Source: Timema cristinae (taxonomy: Eukaryota; Arthropoda; Insecta; Phasmatodea; Timematidae). From it: 64,000 nt of DNA. Under the pieces are notes generated by a model that was not told the DNA's origin, did not search any database, and saw only the letters and a program-made list of their open reading frames with translations. Shown in pieces: positions 56,919 through 64,000 of this stretch. Numbering within the stretch: the first letter of the stretch is position 1; the number at the start of each line of letters is the position of its first letter. The stretch is taken from NCBI GenBank assembly GCA_039000515.1, contig JBCFYV010011164.1, positions 31,702,933-31,766,932 on the forward strand. The letters run 5' to 3'. The position numbers and the translations under genes are program-made.

Positions 56919-57223
56919 GAGAGCTGTCCAAGTTTTTGGGTGTCATTGTGAGCTCCCTGGTGCCTTTAGCTTGTCAGAACACAAAGGTTCTCAATCTCCT
57001 CACTACCCTGGTTGTGAAAAACGAGGTCCATCTTTACGAAGCCATAAAACTGGTGGACCCATTCCCACCAGACCCTGAGTTCCTGCCTTTGCGGGAAGTG
57101 TACTGCAGGATAAAGTACGCCGCAGGGCCGTTTTCACTTGATGATGAGGTCAAACAGTTCCTTGGTGTGGCCAGCGGACATCTTGGCTGCAGAGTGGAGG
57201 GGCTTCACCACCTCAGGAAGCAG
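56919..57223 (+). CDS. ATM: ATM exon 22
   Basis: 305 bases, phase 1 in and phase 0 out, acceptor cttccag and donor gtcgat. Encodes VIVSSLVPLACQNTKVLNLL, VVKNEVHLYEAIKLVDPFP, IKYAAGPFSLDDEVKQFLG and VEGLHHLRKQ. These match human [50 protein letters not shown] and LEGLKDLRRQ. Strongest ATM evidence in the window. The stop 17 bases after the donor belongs to the intron. Confidence 0.96.
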
Positions 57224-57515
57224 GTCGATCCCTTCCAGTAAATTAATCTATCCAAAAGTTTTCATTGGGAATAGGTTAAAGATTATATTTTAGCATTTCA
57301 TATAACATATATCAACTTGATTATTATTTGTGTGATCACTAGTAACTCCCCCACCCCCAGAGTTCACTTTTGTAAATTTCAACAAAGATTTTTGTTTTAT
57401 GTTTTGAAGTCTCCAGATGAAAACACCTAAACTAAATGAAGTGTTAGTAGGATTAGTAACTTAAATGAAACTATTTTTCTATTTTTTGCTGGTTAGAGTA
57501 ATTATTTCTATAAAT

Positions 57516-57921
57516 AGTTATAATATTTGGAAGAAGGTACAAGAAAGGTGGATAGAAACATATAAAAGAGGTTTTCCTGTGTTTGTCCTTTATGTTATAG
57601 TCTTTATATGTTCCTATCTATGTGTCCTATCATTCTTTACAATCTTTCATTTTCTCCCTTTTGTATTTTTTTGGTTTCTTCTTTTGGAAAGCTGTGTTGT
57701 GCGTTTCACAATCCTCCCTGATGAGTTCCGATAGAATGAAACCTAGGTAGGAAATTGGGTGGTGACGATTCATTTTCTCTAATAGGTAACCATTACCTGT
57801 CCAATGGCAGCATAGTAAAGTGTGAACTGTGTTCTTCTTTTCATTGTAAAGGCTATATTGTGTTTGTATCTTTTATATGTGTCTATCCATCTTTCCTATA
57901 CCTTCTTCCAAATATAATACA
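57516..57921. mobile_element. Family H MITE-like element with ~45-bp inverted arms
   Basis: Left ATAATATTTGGAAGAAGGTA ... GGTGGATAGAAACATATAAA and right TTTATATGTGTCTATCCATC ... TACCTTCTTCCAAATATAAT form inverted arms around ~310 bp. This is the only copy with a long spacer; others are collapsed palindromes or single arms. No transposase. Confidence 0.8.
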
Positions 57922-58187
57922 ATTATCTCCTAAAGCGAAAAGAGGTTTTACTTTTAGATATTTATTGTGCACTGATTGATTCACAAATAATATATTATCT
58001 CTCCTTACTAAATTTCAAAATATGTTTCAAAAATTAAAACAGGTTTTTGGAGAATCCAAGCCTTTACCTGTGTGAACTTCTAGCAGCCCTTTCATGCTAA
58101 CTGATTACAATGCCAGATAATGTTTTTTATGTATACAAACGTTGTTTATTTTAAACGATATATCCTCTTAACTTACCTCAACATATA

Positions 58188-58401
58188 CAGTAGCTCCATG
58201 GCTTCTTTGGTGCTGACCGACAGCTTTGAAAAGTTACTAGACCAAACTATGTATCCCTACGCCGAATCATATGATCTGCAAAAACATGTGTTTAACAGTT
58301 GTCACTTGTGACAGTCAACATTTAGGTATATACCTAAATGTTGAGTGTCACAAGTCAGCTGTGAGCTGTCACTCAGCACCAAAGAAGCCGTGGGGGTACT
58401 G
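58188..58401. mobile_element. Mariner/pogo-type MITE, 214 bp, with perfect central palindrome
   Basis: Inverted ends: CAGTAGCTCCATGGCTTCTT and, reversed, CAGTACCCCCACGGCTTCTT, extending through TTGGTGCTGA; TA lies outside both. At 58304-58353 an almost perfect palindrome of about 50 bp is centred on TTTAGGTATATACCTAAA. Confidence 0.88.
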
Positions 58402-59590
58402 TAAATCCCCTTAAAATAATCATCTTGTGTTAAATTTAATAGAAAAAAGTGTAATTAGGTTTTAACTATCAGGATTTATTTTTTGTGCTCAGCGGTATAG
58501 AGTCAGGATAGACGATAAGACTAGGTCCCTCCAAACCTTCAATTGTATAGTTAAAAAAACAGAAATAGCAACGGTATTGTAAGTTTAAAACCATTCTCAA
58601 AGGGATAAAACTTACATAAATCCTTTTTGCACTAAGAAAATATTATTTATTAATTTCCCTTCCTCTATTGAGACTTATCTTACTTTGTAGCTTTTTTTTT
58701 TTTCATAGTTGTCATCCCTCCTTTTAGATTCCCACCCCTCCTCTCTACTCCAGGGATACTGCTATTAACTTCTAGCAGAAGCAAGTCTTGACATATTTGT
58801 CAAATTGTTTGGTATTTAAATGTATGGCTAAAATATTAATAAAATGGTAATACTCATAATATTAGGCATATAAACAAACGGTTATATTGTAAACAATAAC
58901 AAACTAAATATCTCCAACTTCTAAATGATAGTTTATTAAATTTATATGCAATTGTTTGTGAGCAGTTTTGGTCTTTTTTTATACTTGATAACATTGTCAT
59001 TTTCTCTCTTGTCAAACACTGTGGGATAACATTGTCATTTTCTCTCTTGTCAAACGCTGTGGCAAAATGAGGGCTTTGGAAAGTTTTGGTGGAAAATGGT
59101 GGAAGAGGGAGGTGGCAGAGGGATGTTAGTACTCGACAAAAGATTTCCTTGAAAGATAACCAGACATGTAACTGCCCTACTACCTGACTCAGAATTATCT
59201 ACCCACATGGCCTTCAGTAAGGACTATTATACGTATGAAGAACAAAATTTATTACAAGTGGATTAAACAATAGAGCTAATATATTTTTTAAATTATATTA
59301 TTTCCATTAGGAATCTCTTGTTTTTCCCGTTTGAGCATTTCAGACCTTTCTAAGAATTATTGTTATTTACTTTTAAATTATTCTCTGAAGACAATGTTTT
59401 GCGTAACATGTGTGCTCAAATTCTATAAAATATATTTAGTTTCTATCCAAGTTATAAAATGGAAGTAGAGGCTGATAAATATGTTATATTTATTGTAATT
59501 ATAAATCTAACATGTCATATGAACAAAATTCAGTTATAAACATAATATTTGTAAACCATCGACTAGAGCTAATTAAATATATAGTAGGTA
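58402..59590. other. Intron 22, middle
   Basis: AT-rich. A 38-bp direct tandem duplication lies at about 58986-59061 (GATAACATTGTCATTTTCTC twice). No other feature. Confidence 0.55.
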
Positions 59591-60110
59591 ATACCGTCGG
59601 GATTCGCCTCTACCGGGGCGAGGGTCCTTAAAGGTAGGTCCGGGCCCCGGCCGGACCGTCTCACAGCTTCGCCGTGGGTCACAGCTCCGGCAGTAGGCTC
59701 GTACGCGGCGGCCCCTACAATGATAAGCGTACCGCTCACTCCATACCGAGCGAGAGTTGAACGAACGTATATTCTACCCCGAAGGGTTTCAGCCCCGAGG
59801 AGAAGTGTCGAGACAATGATCTAGACCCCAGGGCCGGAGAACATTTTCCTTCCCGGTCTCCGGCGGACGTAAGTCCACTCAGACAGGTGGAGAGAGAGAG
59901 AGTATAAGAGATGCCGGTAAGGTCGGGGACTAACCCACCCCCCGGGCCCGACCGACCCGGCAGCGCTCACCACGGAAACGTTATACTCTCTGGCGGCGGG
60001 GGAAGGACCGCGCGCGCCCTACGCGTTCCATTGTCGGGGGAGGCCAAGGTGCGTCACCGGGTGTCCTGCCCCATTGAAGCTGACATTTCAGTCTTCCCTT
60101 CATTATAACG
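59591..60110. other. GC-rich island, about 520 bp
   Basis: Sharply bounded CpG-rich block: ACCGTCGGGATTCGCC, GGGCCCCGGCCGGACCG, GCGCGCGCCCTACGCG. Flanked by AT-rich intron. A plus-strand 65-residue ORF at 59911 lies inside but shows no known motif. Candidates are an LTR, a fragment of rDNA spacer, or another GC-rich element. I recognise no conserved rRNA core. Confidence 0.5.
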
Positions 60111-60567
60111 TTAGCTACGCCATTCATTGCATGTGCCTAAAAAATTTATAAAATATCAAAGAATTTTTTGTGGCCAGAAAAAAAAAACAGGGAATTTTAC
60201 CCAAAAAACCAACTAAATAACAATGTGAATATTTGTAAATTTTGAAAATTTAACTTCAAGTTTTAAATAGTAGGCCCTTGCATATAAAAAAGCTGACTGC
60301 ATAAGTAAGCATTTTGATTGAAATACATATATTATCTCTCCCCTTTCCCTCCCTGATACAATTTGTTTCAGAACAACTACATATTTCCACATAAAAAGGT
60401 CAAACTATTTTATTCTAAACATTAGTTATATGATCCCACACTTGTCACTTTAATGCAAGATGACATTTCATTTCTCTATACTATTTGCTAAAGTGTCTGG
60501 AAAACATATTTAAAAAAACAGGGCCAACTCTGATTTCTTATTAAAATACATTATTGTGACTACACAG

Positions 60568-60708
60568 CTGTCGGAAAAGAAGTGGGAGCTCCGTCAAATG
60601 TACAGTGATATGCGAACCATGCGCGGTTTCTCTGAAGACTGTGAGACAAGTCCATTACATCGGTTGATATGCGCCCTGGTGGAGCTCACTGTAACTTCTG
60701 ACAACCAG
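60568..60708 (+). CDS. ATM: ATM exon 23
   Basis: 47 codons, phase 0 to 0, acceptor ctacacag and donor gtgtgt. Encodes LSEKKWELRQMYSDMRTMRG, then LHRLICALVELTVTSDNQ. Corresponds to human LELHKDQMVDIMRASQD and VKLVVNLLQLSKMAIN. Confidence 0.9.
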
Positions 60709-61076
60709 GTGTGTTGAACTTTACTACAGTGACATGAATATTTGTCAGCTTCAATTTCGCTTTAAAAACAATTCAACGCTTATGAAGCCTTGCCAATAAG
60801 AATATTTTCAACTAAAAAACACATTTTTGTTCAATTTTCTATCATGTTATCTGGGCATTACCACTTGCCAAAAAATCTTCATTAATTGACTTGCATGTTA
60901 TTACAATATCGTCTTCTGAAATATTTCATAGATTTGATTCAAATTTACTTCTAATCAAAAAATCGGATTTTGCACAGCCCAAAGAACAACAACGCCTAGT
61001 ATTTTTATAACTATTTTAATCTCTTCCTTTGGTTTGTTCATTTAAGGCTGTTAGTATCATTTTGTTATTTTGTCAG
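60709..61076. other. Intron 23: nothing recognised
   Basis: 368 bases, AT-rich, ordinary GT-AG borders. Confidence 0.5.
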
Positions 61077-61329
61077 GTGAGCGAGGAAGCATCTCGTTGC
61101 CTGGGGGAGCTGGGCCCAGTCGACCTCGCCACCATGATTCTAAAGCCCGAGCAGGGCCGTGTTGCGTCCAAGCCTCTTAAGAACAAGGAAGCCTCCCTGG
61201 TTGCACTTGCCCGTCACGTGATACAGTTGATGGTAGATTATTTGGTGGATCCACAGATAAGTGTGGCGCAGGCTGCTAGTGATGCACTCTACAGTGTTCT
61301 CTCTACTGAACAAGGCAGAGCCGCAGCAG
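61077..61329 (+). CDS. ATM: ATM exon 24
   Basis: 253 bases, phase 0 in and phase 1 out, acceptor ttgtcag and donor gtgact. Encodes VSEEASRCLGELGPVDLATM, then VIQLMVDYLVDPQISVAQAA and VLSTEQGRAAA. Corresponds to human VGSCLGEVGPIDFSTI and [20 protein letters not shown]. Only about 150 residues remain before the FAT domain would start. Confidence 0.95.
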
Positions 61330-62069
61330 GTGACTTATTTCAATATTTTATGAACTTATAAACAAATAACTTACTATAGGATAGTACACTTAGCACCAAA
61401 CACCCGACATACACTACATTTGTAATTGGCTTTCTACTCATTCATTCATTCATGAGGAAAGGTTGTTTTTTTTGTCTGCTGGATTGATAAAGTCCATGTT
61501 TTTAGCCATAGAATCGTGTGCTATTTTAATTTGTATCTTGGGCTTTGCAAGTACTCGTATTTTGATCTTCATCTTGAGCTTGTTGCTTAAGCTTGAGATC
61601 GAGATCTAAAGTTTTGTAGGCTTGTCATTATCGAGCTTCTACTTGATGTACTTAATAATCAATTTTTAAAACTCAATAGTAAGCATAGTCTATTTAATTG
61701 AGATAATATCAGCATTTTCACTTAAAAAATCATTCAGTTATTTAACAAATTGTTAAAAATAAATTTCAATTTTTACATTAATAACGTAATATAGCTCTAA
61801 AACCACTTTCAACTGGCTAATTTATTCATTATTGTTGTACATTTTGAATTATACTTGATTGAAATTGCTTACTTGTATTGCCATGACAAAGCAATGGAAA
61901 AAAAATAACTAAGAAGATTACTAAATAATCAAATGATTCTTTTTAATATTTTTACATGGTCCCTTTCTGAAATAATAATGTATGATAAATTAAAAATGTA
62001 ATATCAAATATATATTGTATTAAATATTTCCAAACTAAGGATATTTAAAACTAGTATTAATTAATATGT
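61330..62069. other. Intron 24, first part
   Basis: A GAGCTT/CTCGAT-rich stretch at 61545-61650 recalls family I. Rest AT-rich. Confidence 0.4.
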
Positions 62070-62335
<266 letters not shown>

Positions 62336-62809
62336 ATTTTTATTATTGTTTAGCTACAAAACTAGCTCTAGTTTTGTTGCTATTTAGTTAAAGAGTTATG
62401 TTGGTTAACCTGTTTAAAATCAATGTTGATCTTATTTATTGCAATACATATGTAACCAAACTTACCACATTTGTATTAAAAAAGCACTTACTATTTCATA
62501 TTGTTTGCTAGAAATATTATTTTTAATTCTAAAGTATGAGCATCAACTTTTATAATCATTAAAAATTAAATTGAATTAAATTTCTCAATAGGATAGTTTT
62601 CAATGAGAGCCCATAAAATGTGCATGTTCAACTGCGCATAGAGGAATGGAAATGGAACAGAAGACATGATCATTTACAATTGCAATAAGGAATAATAAAC
62701 TAAATATGAAACATTTCAAATTGTTTATGATTCTTACCTTTTCTTATATGGTTAATTAAGTTACTGAAGCATATTTTGGGGAAATATTAGCTTATTAAAA
62801 TGTCAATTG

Positions 62810-62965
62810 TATCATCATCATCATCATAATCACATATTACTACCTGTTCTGGCTATACGCACTTACACTAATGTGAAATGGTAGGGTGATTGTAAGATGA
62901 AATGAAGGACCTATAGGTTAACATGGAATCCGAACCACGGTGGAGGTCTGGCATTCAATGTCCTT
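62810..62965 (-). mobile_element. SINE family A, 5'-truncated minus copy
   Basis: Minus strand tail: GAACAGGTAGTAATATGTGA and ATGATGATGATGA, body up to ATTGAATGCCAGACCTCCAC. Head missing. Confidence 0.8.
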
Positions 62966-63240
62966 AAATACATGAGTGGTGTTCTTGTTATTTTAAATTG
63001 TGTTTTATAAGTGTTATTACTAATTTAAAAACTGATATTTCCATTATTTAACGTTTTTTTTAAAAAGTATTTACTATTTATAAAAATTAGTGTCATCAAT
63101 ATTTTAAGAACTTGTGTTTTAATATACTTTTTAATCTTTAAAATCATGAATAGGCCTATACTTGAACTCGGGAGGTTTTGGAATTACTTGACTCAAGTTC
63201 GACTCGAATGAAAAAACCCAAGCTCGCAGACCCCTATTTG
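62966..63240. repeat. Family I end
   Basis: CTTGAACTCGGGAGGTTTTG, CAAGTTCGACTCGAATG and AAGCTCGCAGACCCCTA at the right end, the inverted form of the terminus at 30652. Confidence 0.5.
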
Positions 63241-63544
63241 TGTCGTTTAGGAACACTTTATATGAAACTATCTCTTCAGGGAAAATTTATTCTCTCTCCT
63301 TAAAGTATATTGAAAAAAGGTTTAGGGCAAAGAGATAGGCAAAGCATTGCGTTCAGTCCTCTGAACTTTATTTATAATTTTTCTTCAAAAGTTTCCCATC
63401 ATTTTTAAGATCTGAAAGGGATAAGTAGGAAAGGCCATTTTTTATGTGGATAGTAGACCAATCGTCAAAGAGTTGCGTTCCTATAGTTTAATGCCAAAAT
63501 GGTCATGTAAAAGTTTTATTCTGGTGGGTTGGGCATCAAATGTA

Positions 63545-63835
63545 TTAATGTAACTTTATTTTGTAAATAAACAATGTAAGTTCAAAAGGTGCCACCAAAA
63601 TTAACCCACTTATTCCTTTCTGGCCTAACCTGGCACCACTTAAGGCATAGGCCTCCGTTGTTGTTAAATTTCTAATTGGAAAAAGTAAGCCAGTGACTAC
63701 ACTTAGTATGCAGTCCACTAGCTCTGTTTCCGCCTTGCCATATTGTTTGATGACTGGAACCGAAAAAAATGTATACTTCATAATGCGACCACTGGGCATA
63801 GAGGCACTGGCTGCCTCTTGAATATAGTTGCTCAA
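63545..63835 (-). CDS. Hypothetical 96-residue ORF, unlikely to be a gene
   Basis: Minus-strand ORF beginning MSNYIQEAASASMPSGRI, with AATAAA at its 3' end (minus strand, about 63566). I recognise no family. It is antisense within the last ATM intron, has no upstream exon that I can support, and may be a retroposed fragment. Confidence 0.15.
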   Translation of the reverse strand: MSNYIQEAASASMPSGRIMKYTFFSVPVIKQYGKAETELVDCILSVVTGLLFPIRNLTTTEAYALSGARLGQKGISGLILVAPFELTLFIYKIKLH

Positions 63836-63943
63836 GTCTTTGAACTATCTTTTATTCTATTGAAATAGAATTATTTATTTTAAATTTATTTATGTCACCT
63901 CTCTTTCAAAAGAGCTATTGACAAAACTCTGTGTTTTGGACAG

Positions 63944-64000
63944 ATGTAAAAATACCTGATGGTGTGCAATTAGAGAGATCAATTATTGTGCCATTTTACC
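63944..64000 (+). CDS. ATM: ATM exon 25 (partial at window end)
   Basis: After a good acceptor (ttttggacag) the phase 1 frame reads DVKIPDGVQLERSIIVPFY to the last base. This agrees with the phase 1 end of exon 24 and falls where human has FWEIYKMTTDPMLAYLQPF. Similarity is weak, so the call rests on splice site, phase and open frame. Confidence 0.6.

Noticed and set aside
59591..60110. Ribosomal RNA gene fragment
   Set aside because: High GC but none of the universally conserved 18S, 5.8S or 28S cores is recognisable; kept as unassigned.

Overview
The window is AT-rich eukaryotic DNA. One spliced gene on the + strand runs through all 64 kb, and its large introns are packed with transposable elements. 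Reading exons between good AG...GT borders and checking that codon phase carries over, I reconstruct 25 exons (the first and last cut by the window edges). Together they code for about 1,480 residues of the ATM checkpoint kinase (a PI3K-related kinase). The part present is the N-terminal and central HEAT-repeat solenoid, roughly human residues 250 to 1,780 (numbering from memory). The start codon, FAT, kinase and FATC domains lie outside the window. Best landmarks are the tryptophan codon split TG|G between exons 4 and 5 (as in human ATM), a DIIHTLIH motif, a DPFP...IKY..GPFSL block and a CLGELGPVDL block.

The organism is an invertebrate animal, since ATM similarity is clear but far from vertebrate. 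Repeat flavour (RTE-like LINEs with tri-nucleotide tails, tRNA-derived SINEs ending in TAA repeats, Penelope-like elements, hAT, pogo and Harbinger-like families, and a PPT-MTHAAGT-type LTR repeat) reminds me of large hemimetabolous insect genomes such as stick insects, but that is a low-confidence impression.

Layout: 0-12 kb holds exons 1-5, a Harbinger-like MITE, a TIR element with a nested SINE, and a diverged solo LTR whose internal 36-bp repeat has expanded into a minisatellite. 12-24.7 kb holds exons 6-9, an RTE-like LINE split by a pogo-type MITE, a hAT MITE, a large fold-back split by a SINE, and a 35-bp minisatellite. 24.7-30 kb is a Penelope-like element followed by a LINE split by an intact-looking 741-bp solo LTR with AGCA target duplications. 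30-45 kb carries exons 10-16 among pogo-like and LINE copies. 45.9-49.3 kb is a nearly intact 3.3-kb hAT-like transposon with transposase. 49.8-64 kb carries exons 17-25 with a 490-bp fold-back, a decayed pogo element, a palindromic MITE and a GC-rich island.

Two ATM exons and the hAT transposase each contain a single-base frame break in or next to a homopolymer, and exons 9 and 10 do not join in phase. All splice sites and protein conservation otherwise look sound, so I favour assembly errors over a pseudogene, but the sequence alone cannot decide.
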